Origin: Candidatus Corynebacterium faecigallinarum
Lineage (GTDB): Bacteria; Actinomycetota; Actinomycetes; Mycobacteriales; Mycobacteriaceae
DNA length: 55,755 nucleotides
NCBI GenBank assembly: GCA_019120175.1
Contig: DWVP01000018.1
Location: 1-55,755 of the forward strand
Reading direction: 5' to 3'
Shown: in pieces, positions 24,510 to 33,472 of the stretch
Position numbering within the stretch: position 1 is the first letter of the stretch
Layout of the letters: each line of letters opens with the position of its first letter
The notes under the pieces: model-generated
Told to the model about the DNA's origin: nothing
Database searches by the model: none
Seen by the model: only the letters and a program-made list of their open reading frames with translations
Program-made: the position numbers and the translations under genes

Positions 24510-25472
24510 TCAGGAAGGCGAAAACTCCCTGAGGACGTCTTCCGGATCCAGCTCGGTGAGGACACGGGCGTTGGCGGGCAGGCCCCAGTACGGGCCGACA
24601 GGGTCTGAGTGTTCACCGCCGCCGACCCAATCCGCGACCGTGGTGCCGCGTAACAGTTCCGACTCGGCCTCGACCTGCACCGTCGCCGGGGCACAGGTGG
24701 CGGGCACGGCGTCGAGCAGCACCATCGCGGCGGCCAGGTCATGGATCTGCGCGCAGTAACCGACGCCCACCGACTCGTGGAACTCGAAGTAGAAACGCAG
24801 GGCGTCCTGCAGCAACGAGGAGAGCTCGGAGTCGTCCGCGGTCCAGGTCGCCAGGCGCTTCGGGGTCAGGATCACCCGCTCGGTGACATTCAGCGGACAG
24901 ATCATCGGCGGCGGGGTGCCCGTCGGCCAATGCGACAGTGCATAGGACAGCGCATGCGGATCGACCCAGGTGTTCCACTCAGCGGTAGGCGTGGTGTTGC
25001 CCGGGTAGGTGAAGGCCCCGCACATCAGCGTGACCTGTACCCCGGCCAGCACCTCGGGGGCATGCTCGATGGCGTGGGCGAGGTTCGTCGCCGGACCGGC
25101 GACAAGCAGGTGGGACGGCTCCGCCCGTCGCCAGGCCTCCACCGCGGCCGCGGCAGTGGGTGTCGCAGCAGAACGGGCCTCCTCGCGCGGCCGCCAGTAC
25201 CCCAGCCCCTCCGGGCCGTGGGTCTCCGGGGTCGTGGTCAGCGGCAGCACCCGCGGGGTGGCGGCCCCGGCGGTCACCGGAACGTCCGGCACCCCCGCCA
25301 CGCGCAGTACCTCACGGGAGTTCCGGGCGGCCAATGCCGCGGTGGTGTTGCCGGCCGAGGTGGTGACATGCAGGTCGATACGCCCTGCCCGCTGCTCGGC
25401 CGCCAACCACACCAGGGCCAGCGCATCGTCGATGCCGGTGTCGACATCAGCGACCACACTGGTGACGGTCAC
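24510..25472 (-). CDS. Nucleoside hydrolase (IunH/RihA type)
   Basis: Protein of 320 aa. DVDTGIDDALAL near the N-terminus is the calcium-binding Asp cluster of nucleoside hydrolases, and MCGAFTYPGNTTPTAEWNTW the substrate Asn/Glu region. It cleaves a ribonucleoside to base and ribose in purine or pyrimidine salvage. The start is taken as GTG 25472, which overlaps the TGA of the preceding gene as GTGA; the frame extends to 25505 but has no support there. The final Asp/His metal site is less conserved, so specificity is unknown. Confidence 0.85.
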   Translation of the reverse strand: MTVTSVVADVDTGIDDALALVWLAAEQRAGRIDLHVTTSAGNTTAALAARNSREVLRVAGVPDVPVTAGAATPRVLPLTTTPETHGPEGLGYWRPREEARSAATPTAAAAVEAWRRAEPSHLLVAGPATNLAHAIEHAPEVLAGVQVTLMCGAFTYPGNTTPTAEWNTWVDPHALSYALSHWPTGTPPPMICPLNVTERVILTPKRLATWTADDSELSSLLQDALRFYFEFHESVGVGYCAQIHDLAAAMVLLDAVPATCAPATVQVEAESELLRGTTVADWVGGGEHSDPVGPYWGLPANARVLTELDPEDVLREFSPS

Positions 25473-26284
25473 CGCTGGACCGTTTCCGCGGTGACGTCCT
25501 CCCATCCCCGCGACAGGAACCCGGGGTCACCGTCGGCGAATGCGGCGAGGTCGGCCGCGGCGTCCTCCAGATTGGTGGGGTGACGGCGGAAGTGGGTGCG
25601 CCGCGAGCGGTATTCGGCGACCCAGCCATTGCCCAGCAACGCCGCCTGCACGAAACGGACATGCTCCAGCGGGGTGCCGGCCAACGGGGACGACTGTTCC
25701 GGCAGCCCGGTGTCGATGACGACATACGGGATGCCGTCATCGGAGCGTTCACGGCGGTCCGCGTCGTCGGCGAGCGCAGAGCGGATGCTCTCCTCGTCGA
25801 CATGCGTGCTGACGGTGCCGACCGAGGAGCGCATCCGCAGCCCCCGGTCGATGCCGGTGGAGTTGACCCACAACATCTCCATGTCGTCGATCATGCACAG
25901 GCCCAGGTCGGCAGCCTTGTCCTGCAGGGCTGCGCCGGTGTTGTCCGCCAGGGAGTAGGGCACACCGAAGTGCAGGGTGTCCTGTACCGGTTCCACGGGA
26001 AACTCCGAGACCCCCAGGAAACGACCGGCCCCTTCCTCACTGGGATCAGCCCCGCCGAGGTCGCAGTGGTCGTTGACCCATGTGGACAGCTCGGTGATCA
26101 CCCGGGGAGCGGGACGCCCAGGGTGCGGGTCGCCCGGGGTCTCGTAGAAGGAGGCCGGGTCGGTGGTGGCGCTCATGTCGTCGCCGAGCCCCTCATGGAT
26201 CTTCTGCGCGTACGACACAAGGTCACCGTCGGGCCGGTAGACACCGCCGGTGGCTGGCAGAAAGAAGAGGAAACCAAGACTCAT
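25469..26284 (-). CDS. Protein of unknown function, co-operonic with nucleoside hydrolase
   Basis: Protein of 271 aa from ATG 26284. No domain is recognised. It has a hydrophobic start (LGFLFFLPA) without a clear signal cleavage site, and a charged body with ADDADRRERSDDG and DLAAFADGDPGFLSRGW near the end. Start support: TACAAT lies seven bases before this ATG, giving a leaderless transcript. It overlaps the nucleoside hydrolase by GTGA, so a linked role in nucleoside use is the inference. A second possible start, MSATTDPASF, lies 36 codons in. Confidence 0.7.
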   Translation of the reverse strand: MSLGFLFFLPATGGVYRPDGDLVSYAQKIHEGLGDDMSATTDPASFYETPGDPHPGRPAPRVITELSTWVNDHCDLGGADPSEEGAGRFLGVSEFPVEPVQDTLHFGVPYSLADNTGAALQDKAADLGLCMIDDMEMLWVNSTGIDRGLRMRSSVGTVSTHVDEESIRSALADDADRRERSDDGIPYVVIDTGLPEQSSPLAGTPLEHVRFVQAALLGNGWVAEYRSRRTHFRRHPTNLEDAAADLAAFADGDPGFLSRGWEDVTAETVQR

Positions 26285-26302
26285 GACCATAATTGTATGG
26301 TC
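26285..26302 (-). promoter_or_regulatory. Palindrome over the promoter of the nucleoside hydrolase operon
   Basis: GACCATA-ATTG-TATGGTC, 7-bp perfect arms, ending at the base before the ATG at 26284. The TACAAT -10 box sits inside it. A repressor bound here would shut off a leaderless transcript. The regulator is unknown and no regulator gene is adjacent. Confidence 0.6.
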
Positions 26303-26369
26303 AGACTTGATCACATTGGAGCACGGGGTGTATCACCGGTCACATTTTCGGCATTACCGCAGGTGAGCA

Positions 26370-26747
26370 CTACCCCCACTGCAGTCGCTCGCCCAGTTCC
26401 CCCGCGTCCAGGCACAGTCGGCAGGGGATCAACAGGTCCTGACCGTCGCGGGTGAAAGGTACCGCGCGGCGAGCCAGTCCGGCTGAGCGTGAGTCCTCGC
26501 CCTCCCCCAGTTCCGGGACGATGAAGACCTTGTGCCCGGCGCGTCCCCGCGTCCTGCCGACCGGGATGACCGGTGCGGCGAGGTCCCAACCGTGGTCCCC
26601 GGACGCCAACGCCCGAGCCACGGCACGGGCACCGCGGGGCATGCCGAGGGCACGGGCGATCTCGCCGTAGCCGGTCACCTCGCCGTCGTCGACGAGGTGC
26701 AGGACGTCCCCCAGCCTGTGGAGCGGTTCGTCAGTCGAGAACGTCAT
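26370..26747 (-). CDS. MGMT-family DNA-binding domain protein (alkyltransferase-like)
   Basis: Protein of 125 aa. [22 protein letters not shown] corresponds to the helix-turn-helix of O6-methylguanine-DNA methyltransferases. The active-site PCHRV (or PWHRV of alkyltransferase-like proteins) is not found; the region reads [12 protein letters not shown]. The protein therefore cannot be a normal methyltransferase and may flag alkylated DNA or do something else. It starts inside the last 17 bp of purA (ATG 26747), so it is co-expressed with purA. A start at 26765 is possible. Confidence 0.65.
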   Translation of the reverse strand: MTFSTDEPLHRLGDVLHLVDDGEVTGYGEIARALGMPRGARAVARALASGDHGWDLAAPVIPVGRTRGRAGHKVFIVPELGEGEDSRSAGLARRAVPFTRDGQDLLIPCRLCLDAGELGERLQWG

Positions 26748-28017
26748 GCAGCACGATGGTCTCATCGCGCCCCGGGCCGACCCCGATGTAGGAGATGCGG
26801 CAGCCGGAGAGCTCCTCGAGGCGACGGACGTAGGCCTGCGCCTTCTCCGGCAGGTCCTCGAAGGTGCGGCAGCCGGAGATGTCCTCGTCCCAGGCGGGCA
26901 TGGTCTCGTAGATCGGCACCGCGTGGTGCACGTCCGACTGGCTCATCGGCATCTCGTCGTGGCGGACCCCGTCGACGTCGTAGGCCACGCAGATCGGGAT
27001 CTCACCGATGCCGGTGAGCACGTCGAGCTTGGTGACGAAGAGGTCGGTGAAACCGTTGACCCGGGAGGCGTAACGGGCGATGACCGAGTCGTACCAGCCA
27101 CACCGGCGCTTACGTCCGGTGTTCACACCGAACTCGCCGCCGGTGGTCTGCAGGTACTCGCCCCACTTGTCGAAGAGCTCGGTGGGGAACGGGCCGGCAC
27201 CGACACGGGTGGTGTAGGCCTTGATGATGCCCAGCGAGCTGGTGATCTTCGTCGGGCCGATGCCGGAGCCGGTGCAGGCACCGCCGGCGGTGGGGTTGGA
27301 CGAGGTGACGAAGGGGTAGGTGCCGTGGTCGACGTCGAGCATGGTCGCCTGACCACCCTCCATCAGCACCGACTTACCCTCGTCGAGGGCCTGGTTGAGC
27401 TCCAGCTCGGCGTCGATGAGCATCGGCTCCAGCCGCTCGGCGAAGCTGAGGAAGTAGTCGACGATCTCGTCGGCGTCGATGGCCTTGCGGTTGTACAGCT
27501 TCACCAGCATCTGGTTCTTCTGGTTCAGCGCACCCTCGACCTTCTGCCGCAGGATCGACTCGTCCAGCAGGTCCTGGGCCCGGATGCCGATGCGGGAGAC
27601 CTTGTCGGCGTAGGACGGGCCGATGCCGCGGCCGGTGGTGCCGATGGCGCGCTTGCCGAGGAAGCGCTCGGAGACCTTGTCGAGCACCTGGTGGTACGGC
27701 GCGACCAGCTGGGCGTTGGCGCTGACCTTCAGGCGGGAGGCGTTGCAGCCGCGGGCCTGAAGGCCGTCGATCTCCTCGAAGAGTGCCTCGAGGTTGACCA
27801 CGCAGCCGTTGCCGATGACCGGGGTGGCGTTCTCGCTGAGCACGCCGGCGGGAAGGAGCTTGAGCTCGTACTTCTCGCCACCGACGACGACGGTGTGTCC
27901 GGCGTTGTTACCGCCGTTGGGCTTGACGACATAGTCGACCCGGCCACCGAGGATGTCGGTGGCCTTGCCCTTGCCTTCGTCGCCCCACTGTGCGCCGACC
28001 ACGATTATGGCTGTCAT
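26731..28017 (-). CDS. purA: Adenylosuccinate synthetase
   Basis: Protein of 428 aa, standard length. [19 protein letters not shown] is the GTP-binding P-loop with catalytic Asp13; [14 protein letters not shown] and [17 protein letters not shown] bind IMP and Mg; [11 protein letters not shown] is the conserved C-terminal block. It joins Asp to IMP using GTP, the first step toward AMP. The start ATG follows GGAAAG; the longer frame to 28065 is not conserved. The divergent gene at 28102 shares its 84-bp promoter region. Confidence 0.97.
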   Translation of the reverse strand: MTAIIVVGAQWGDEGKGKATDILGGRVDYVVKPNGGNNAGHTVVVGGEKYELKLLPAGVLSENATPVIGNGCVVNLEALFEEIDGLQARGCNASRLKVSANAQLVAPYHQVLDKVSERFLGKRAIGTTGRGIGPSYADKVSRIGIRAQDLLDESILRQKVEGALNQKNQMLVKLYNRKAIDADEIVDYFLSFAERLEPMLIDAELELNQALDEGKSVLMEGGQATMLDVDHGTYPFVTSSNPTAGGACTGSGIGPTKITSSLGIIKAYTTRVGAGPFPTELFDKWGEYLQTTGGEFGVNTGRKRRCGWYDSVIARYASRVNGFTDLFVTKLDVLTGIGEIPICVAYDVDGVRHDEMPMSQSDVHHAVPIYETMPAWDEDISGCRTFEDLPEKAQAYVRRLEELSGCRISYIGVGPGRDETIVLHDVLD

Positions 28018-28101
28018 TGTGCGTCCGTCACTTTCCGTTCCTGTCTGGACTGACTCTCTAACCAAAAGAACAGTGTAGCCGGTGGACTAAGCTAGGACGT
28101 T

Positions 28102-28986
28102 ATGACGACCATAGTGCTTGCCTGTGGCGACCGGGCCCACGACCTCGTGGGCGCCCTGCTGCCCGGGTCGGTGTCCCTGCCCGCCACGCCGGGACGCCGT
28201 GACCTGCGCCTGCTCGACGAACTCGCCGCCACGCACCTGCCGCAGGACGATTCCCCCTCGCTGGACGAGATCGCCGCACAGCCGGACGTCCCCCACCAGG
28301 GGGCACCGCAGTTCGCCCCGCAACGTCCCGACCGGCCGGTCCGGGTCGTGGTGGTGGGGTCGGACGCGGCCGTTGCCGCGGTGGTCACCCGCCTGATGCG
28401 CATCGACGCACTGTGGATCTCGGTCGGCTTCGTGCCGGTGGGGCCGGGGGGTTCCGTGGTGGCGCAGAACTGGCAGCTGGAGGCGTCGGATGAGCCGGAC
28501 CTGGCCGCATTGAACTTCGCGATGACCGCCCCGGCGCGTCCGACGAGCATCGTGCGTGACGATACCGGGATCGTCACCCTGGGCTCGGCGGAGATCCTCC
28601 ACCCCGGTTCCGAGCTGGTCGGTGAGGTGATCGTGGACTCCGGGACCCTGTTCATGAACCAGTCCACGGCCCCGTGGGAGGGGAAGGCCGGGGCATTCGG
28701 GGTGCGGATGGTGCCGACGGTGGAGGCCCCCGGGCTGGCGGCGACCCGGCTGCTCACCCCCTCGGTCTATGACGAGATCGCGGCCGAGAAGTCGCTGCGG
28801 CGTCGACTGTTCCGCCGCAACCTGGACCCCGGCCTGGTGGACCACACCGCGGTGTTGTCCGGCCGGGCGTTGCAGGCCGGCGGGGTCGATCTCACGGTGG
28901 TACGTGACGGGGTGGCGCATCCGCGTGCGGTGAAATCGGTGACCTTCTACCGGCACCTGCGCGACGGTCAGTTCGTCCGGCGTTAG
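28102..28986 (+). CDS. Conserved protein of unknown function next to purA
   Basis: Protein of 294 aa. RVVVVGSDAAVAAVVTRLMR and WISVGFVPVGPGGSVVAQNW look like a diacylglycerol-kinase/NAD-kinase fold core, while GKAGAFGVRMVPTVEAPGLA and VLSGRALQAGGVDLTVVRDG resemble its beta-rich C-terminal half, but the GGDGT motif is missing. No membrane segment. It shares a divergent promoter region with purA. A lipid or nucleotide kinase relative that has lost catalysis is one reading; confidence is low. Confidence 0.75.
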   Translation: MTTIVLACGDRAHDLVGALLPGSVSLPATPGRRDLRLLDELAATHLPQDDSPSLDEIAAQPDVPHQGAPQFAPQRPDRPVRVVVVGSDAAVAAVVTRLMRIDALWISVGFVPVGPGGSVVAQNWQLEASDEPDLAALNFAMTAPARPTSIVRDDTGIVTLGSAEILHPGSELVGEVIVDSGTLFMNQSTAPWEGKAGAFGVRMVPTVEAPGLAATRLLTPSVYDEIAAEKSLRRRLFRRNLDPGLVDHTAVLSGRALQAGGVDLTVVRDGVAHPRAVKSVTFYRHLRDGQFVRR

Positions 28987-28989
28987 GGA

Positions 28990-29490
28990 CTACGTCGGGA
29001 TCCGGACCATGGAGAGGTGCGGGATACCGCCCTCGTCATACTCCTCGCCGTAGACCTCGAAGCCGTGCTCCTCGTACATGCCGGTGATGTAGGTCTGGGC
29101 GTGCAGCACGATGGGCTCGTCGGAGTGCAGTTCCACGGCTCTGGCGATCAGCTGTCCGGCCAGTCCCCGCCCGCGGAACTCCGGGTCGACGACCATGCGT
29201 CCCAGCACACGGTGGACTGCGGCGACGCCGGGGACGTTGCGCAGCGGGGGGACCGCCAGCGTCCGGAGGTAGCCCACCACGTCGCGGCCGTTGCGGATGA
29301 ACACATGGACCGTGCTGGAGTCCGGGTCACGCCAGTCCAGTTCAACATCATCCACACGCTGTTCGCGCAGGAAAACCTCGGTACGCAGGCGGGCGATCGC
29401 ATAAACCTCGGTGGTGTCGAGGTCATTCCAACGCTTGACGATGATGTCCGAGAGGTCCGGGATGCCGGACTCGGTGGTGGTGGTTGCCAT
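28990..29490 (-). CDS. elaA: GNAT acetyltransferase, ElaA-like
   Basis: Protein of 166 aa. RTEVFLREQRVDDVELDWRD matches the ElaA opening block (RxxVFVxEQ..Y.E.D..D), and LGRMVVDPEFRGRGLAGQLI is the acetyl-CoA loop. Acceptor unknown. It starts at ATG 29490, 17 bp after the FUSC gene, so it is probably the last gene of the fba-DUF3151-EEP-FUSC-ElaA run. Its stop lies 3 bp from the tail of the convergent 28102 gene. Confidence 0.87.
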   Translation of the reverse strand: MATTTTESGIPDLSDIIVKRWNDLDTTEVYAIARLRTEVFLREQRVDDVELDWRDPDSSTVHVFIRNGRDVVGYLRTLAVPPLRNVPGVAAVHRVLGRMVVDPEFRGRGLAGQLIARAVELHSDEPIVLHAQTYITGMYEEHGFEVYGEEYDEGGIPHLSMVRIPT

Positions 29491-29507
29491 GCCAATACTG
29501 TATCTGA

Positions 29508-30770
29508 TCAGCCCGGGTCGCCCTCGGCGTCACTGGCGTCACCCCACACCTCCGGGGGGAACTGCGGCTCCGACACCGTCGGCTGCAGCACCGCCATCGC
29601 CGACTCCCGGGACATGCCGCACACCTGCAGGGCATCCACGATGATCGAGCGGCACTGCGCCAGCACCACCGTCCCGGACAGGCCGGCGCCCTCTGCGACG
29701 GCCAGACCGGAGCGTCCCGCCAACAACTGCAGCCGACGGGTGATCTCCGGGATCTCCACGAGTTCCTGACGCGTCGCCCGGGTCCCGCCGGAGGCGTACA
29801 CTGTGCCGAGGTGACCCAGCGCGTCCGATATATCGCGGATCAGCCGTGACAACTCCGGTGGGGGCTCCACGCCGTCCTCCACCATGATCTCGGCGCGGCG
29901 GGCCAACACCCGGGAATTGCGCATCACATTGTCCACCGGGACCAGGATGCGGTTCATCGACTTGGAGTACCGCCGGGCGGTCCAGTAGATCGGAGAGAGG
30001 CTCATCACCTCATCGCCGCCGCCGGCCGCCGCGATCAGCTCATTGACACTGGCCTGGGTGCCGCGGGCGGTCTCCAGGGCGTCGCCGATGATCTCACCGT
30101 CGCGTTCCTCGATGCCCTGGGCGACATCGTCGAGCACCAGTGCGGCCTTGCTGATCAGCCCCGCGATCTCCCGGCGCGCCGCCCGCAGCGGATTGTTCGG
30201 GATCACCGCGACCACGATCAACCCCAGGATCCCGCCGACCATGCAGTCGACCATGCGCTCCCAACCGGCCTGGTCCCCCGGTGGGATCAGCGTGGCGACC
30301 AGCACCGCCGAACTCGCCGCCTGGTTCGGTACCAGTGGCCCCTTGTCCACGAAGACGGCCAGCATCATCGCCACGAACACCACCACGGTGATCTGCCAAC
30401 CACCCCCACCGATCTGGGATATCACCAGGTCACCAATGCCGATGCCCACGGTGGCACCGATCAGCAGCTCGAAGCCACGGCGCACCCGTTTCCCACCACC
30501 GACACCGAGACTGATCACCGCGGCGATGGGGGCGAAGAAGGGTTGTTCATGGCCGATGAGGTCATGGGCGATGAACCAGGCCAGGCCCGCGGCGATCGCG
30601 CACTGCAGGGCGAAGACCGCCGTGCCACGGACACGGGTGAAACGCTCGGCCACCGCCAATCGACGCAGCGACTCCCTCGCGGCACCCACACCGAGCCGCC
30701 CGTGCATGCCTGCACGGTCGCGGGCACGGCGGGCGCGTTCGGAGTAGTCGCCGGACTGCTTCTCGGTCAT
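29508..30770 (-). CDS. FUSC-family inner-membrane protein (aromatic acid exporter-like)
   Basis: Protein of 420 aa. Hydrophobic segments at about 55-205 include FALQCAIAAGLAWFIAHDLIG and GFELLIGATVGIGIGDLVIS, the FUSC repeat, followed by a long cytoplasmic helical part (about 210-420) with charged coiled-coil regions. FUSC proteins pump aromatic acids or take part in fusaric acid resistance. The start is set at MTEKQSGD (30770); the frame extends to 30800. It lies 30 bp after the EEP gene. Confidence 0.8.
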   Translation of the reverse strand: MTEKQSGDYSERARRARDRAGMHGRLGVGAARESLRRLAVAERFTRVRGTAVFALQCAIAAGLAWFIAHDLIGHEQPFFAPIAAVISLGVGGGKRVRRGFELLIGATVGIGIGDLVISQIGGGGWQITVVVFVAMMLAVFVDKGPLVPNQAASSAVLVATLIPPGDQAGWERMVDCMVGGILGLIVVAVIPNNPLRAARREIAGLISKAALVLDDVAQGIEERDGEIIGDALETARGTQASVNELIAAAGGGDEVMSLSPIYWTARRYSKSMNRILVPVDNVMRNSRVLARRAEIMVEDGVEPPPELSRLIRDISDALGHLGTVYASGGTRATRQELVEIPEITRRLQLLAGRSGLAVAEGAGLSGTVVLAQCRSIIVDALQVCGMSRESAMAVLQPTVSEPQFPPEVWGDASDAEGDPG

Positions 30771-30799
30771 GCTGACCATTCTGGCACGAGCGCCGGACA

Positions 30800-31837
30800 C
30801 TACAGGTGAACGTCGGCCCAGATCGCCTGGTGGTCGGAGCCCTCGACCCGCAGGGTTCCGGAATCGCCGCAGGACGCACCGGCGACGAGGATGTGGTCCA
30901 GCCGGACGACCGGTACGACCGCCGGCCAGGTCGCCGGACCCATAGCAGAGGCGGCACAGCGTTCCAGGTCCGCACCGTGCACCAACTCGCGGAACTCCGG
31001 GTGCGACATCGTGGCGTTGAAGTCGCCGGCGAGGATGACCGAGTGGTCCTGGCTGGTGGACGTGTCATCGACCCAGTCCCGCAGGTCCTCCATCTCCTGC
31101 AACCAGCCACCGAGCAGGTCGCGGTGGACGGGGGTGTTGGTGTGCACACCGACGATGGTCGCCTGTGGGTCGGTCGAGGCATCGAGCTCCGCGACGGGCA
31201 TCTGGTGACGGGTGATGCCGGTGTCCTCCGAGACCTCCCTGGCCTGCCCGTCGCCGACCAGGATCGCCGTGCCCGCCCCCGGGGTACGGCGCAGCACCGG
31301 GGAGACCGCGTGCAGGCCCGTGGCGCCCTCCACCATTCCGACCTCCTCGGTGGAGGTCTCGGACAGCACCAGGACGTCCGGCCGCAACTCAGCGACCGCC
31401 TCGACGATGCCCTCGTCATCGGCGGCGCTGTAATAGGTGTTCAGGGACATGATCCGCAGCGATGCGGTGTCAGTGCCGACGGTGCCCGCGGGGTCGGTGT
31501 CGCGCTGCTGCTCCCGCACCGCCACCGCCATATCGGCCGCAGTGAGGCCCAGCAGGGTGCACAGCACCACCGTGGCAATGCCGACCCGACGCCCCCGCGT
31601 CCGTCGGCGCGTCCCACCCCACACCAGGGTCGCCGCACAGCAGCCGGCGGCGAGCACGCCGAGGAAGTACATCGCCTGCGCCGCAGGAAGCAGCGGGGCG
31701 ACGACGCCCGGCAGCACACCGGTCAGCGGCCACAACGGGGTGGACGCCCACAGCAGGAACAGGACGAGCAGAACCCACCCGCAGCGGCGCAGCACGCGGC
31801 GGGAGCGCGGGGACATCCGCGAGGAGAGCAGGGTCAT
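30800..31837 (-). CDS. Membrane-anchored endonuclease/exonuclease/phosphatase-family hydrolase
   Basis: Protein of 345 aa. Three hydrophobic segments (about 15-100) anchor it in the membrane; the EEP domain follows with SLRIMSLNTYYSA, DVLVLSETS, VILAGDFNAT and VRLDHILVAG, ending GSDHQAIWADV. Asn, Glu, Asp and His of the metal site are all present. Such proteins are phosphodiesterases or phosphatases acting outside the cell; substrate unknown. The start ATG 31837 follows a long frame that has no support upstream. Confidence 0.85.
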   Translation of the reverse strand: MTLLSSRMSPRSRRVLRRCGWVLLVLFLLWASTPLWPLTGVLPGVVAPLLPAAQAMYFLGVLAAGCCAATLVWGGTRRRTRGRRVGIATVVLCTLLGLTAADMAVAVREQQRDTDPAGTVGTDTASLRIMSLNTYYSAADDEGIVEAVAELRPDVLVLSETSTEEVGMVEGATGLHAVSPVLRRTPGAGTAILVGDGQAREVSEDTGITRHQMPVAELDASTDPQATIVGVHTNTPVHRDLLGGWLQEMEDLRDWVDDTSTSQDHSVILAGDFNATMSHPEFRELVHGADLERCAASAMGPATWPAVVPVVRLDHILVAGASCGDSGTLRVEGSDHQAIWADVHL

Positions 31838-31862
31838 TCGGCGGCGGAGAACTGACAGTGGG

Positions 31863-32321
31863 CTACTGCCCGATGGCCTCAGCGGCGTCCGGATCACAGT
31901 CGTTGACGAGGTTGAGGCAACGGATGTACTCGTCCTCCTCACCGATGGCCTTGGCGACCACGGCGAGCATCATGATCGCCCGCAGTACCCCGCGGTTCGG
32001 CTCATGGGCCCACGGCACCGGGCCGGTGCCACGCCAGCCGTTGGAACGCAGGGCGTCCAACCCGCGGTGGTAGCCGGTGCGGGCACACGCATAGGCGGTG
32101 ACCTGCTCGGCAGGGTCGGTAGCACCGTCAGCGCCGTCTTGCATGTGCAGCTGTGCCAACGCGGCCCACACGCCTGAATCCTTCGGATTCGCCACCGCCA
32201 GAGCCTCCAGCTCCGCCTGCGACTCCGAACCGGTCACCGCGGTCGCCAACGAGTCCGGCAGACGCACCGCCGGGTGCTCCGCGCCGAAGAGGTCACGCCC
32301 TTTACGAATCTGCTCCGTCAT
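31863..32321 (-). CDS. DUF3151-family protein
   Basis: Protein of 152 aa. The TPR-like helical DUF3151 fold carries GWRGTGPVPWAHEPNRGVLR and FGAEHPAVRLPDSLA. In mycobacteria the same family lies next to fba, and here it starts nine bases after fba, so co-expression with glycolysis is expected. Function unknown. Confidence 0.85.
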   Translation of the reverse strand: MTEQIRKGRDLFGAEHPAVRLPDSLATAVTGSESQAELEALAVANPKDSGVWAALAQLHMQDGADGATDPAEQVTAYACARTGYHRGLDALRSNGWRGTGPVPWAHEPNRGVLRAIMMLAVVAKAIGEEDEYIRCLNLVNDCDPDAAEAIGQ

Positions 32322-32330
32322 CGTCGCGAC

Positions 32331-33365
32331 CTACTTCGAGACGGTGGTGCCGACGGAGTGCAGGTCGGTGCAGGCCTCGAGGACGCGGGTGGCCATGGCC
32401 TCCTCGGCCTTCTTCAGGAAGGAACGCGGGTCGTAGACCTTCTTGTTGCCGACCTCACCGTCGATCTTCAGCACACCGTCGTAGTTGGCGAACATGTGGC
32501 CGGCGACCGGGCGGGTGAACGCGTACTGGGTGTCGGTGTCCACGTTCATCTTGATCACGCCGTAGCGCAGGGACTCCTCGATCTTCTCCTTCTCGGAGCC
32601 GGAGCCGCCGTGGAAGACGAAGTCGAAGGGCTGGGAGCCCTCGGAGAGGCCCAGCTTCTTCGCGGCGGTCTTCTGGCCCATGTCGAGGACCTCCGGACGC
32701 AGCTTCACATTGCCCGGCTTGTAGACACCGTGGACGTTGCCGAAGGTGGCGGCCAGCATGTAGCGGCCGTTCTCACCGGTGCCCAGGGCATCCACCGTCT
32801 TCTCGAAGTCCTCCGCCGTGGTGTAGAGGTTCGCGCCGGCCTTCGCCTCGACGCCGTCCTCCTCACCACCGACGACACCGATCTCGACCTCGAGGACGAT
32901 ATTCGCCGCAGCACACTTCGGCAGCAGGTCCTTGGCGATCTCCAGGTTCTCGTCGATCGGGACGGCCGAACCGTCCCACATGTGCGACTGGAACAGCGGA
33001 TTCTCGCCGGCATCGACCCGCGCCTGCGAGATCTTCAGCAGCGGCCGGACGTAGCTGTCCAGCTTCTCCTTCTGGCAGTGGTCGGTGTGCAGGGCGACGT
33101 TGACCCCGTAGTGCTTCGCCGCGTGGTGGGTGAAGTGCGCCAGCGCCTCAGCACCGGCGACCATGTTCTTCACCGCCAGGCCGGAGCCGAACTCCGCACC
33201 ACCGAGGGAGAACTGGATGATGCCGTCGGACTCGGCGTCGGCGAAGCCCTTCAGGGCGGCGTTGATGGTCTCCGAGGAGGTGCAGTTGATCGCGGGATAC
33301 GCGAAGCCGCCCTCCTTGGCCTTGTCGAGCATGTCGCGGTAGACGGCGGGTGTTGCAATCGGCAT
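32331..33365 (-). CDS. fba: Fructose-bisphosphate aldolase, class II
   Basis: Protein of 344 aa, full length. Zinc ligands and substrate residues appear in ALHTDHCQKEKLD, LEVEIGVVGGEEDGVEA, GNVHGVYKPGNVKL and FVFHGGSGSEKEKI. It splits fructose 1,6-bisphosphate to DHAP and glyceraldehyde 3-phosphate. The start was fixed at MPIATPAVYRD with AAAGGAA upstream; the frame up to 33683 is not protein-like. Called fda in C. glutamicum. First gene of a minus-strand operon with DUF3151. Confidence 0.97.
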   Translation of the reverse strand: MPIATPAVYRDMLDKAKEGGFAYPAINCTSSETINAALKGFADAESDGIIQFSLGGAEFGSGLAVKNMVAGAEALAHFTHHAAKHYGVNVALHTDHCQKEKLDSYVRPLLKISQARVDAGENPLFQSHMWDGSAVPIDENLEIAKDLLPKCAAANIVLEVEIGVVGGEEDGVEAKAGANLYTTAEDFEKTVDALGTGENGRYMLAATFGNVHGVYKPGNVKLRPEVLDMGQKTAAKKLGLSEGSQPFDFVFHGGSGSEKEKIEESLRYGVIKMNVDTDTQYAFTRPVAGHMFANYDGVLKIDGEVGNKKVYDPRSFLKKAEEAMATRVLEACTDLHSVGTTVSK

Positions 33366-33472
33366 GACGAGTTCCTTTGCGAGTTGGCGTGCGCGCTGTC
33401 CCCCCAAGTATGCCGTGGACCGACGCAGTTGTGTGGATGAGGAGCCGTTCGCTCTCGCAAACGGGTGGGACG

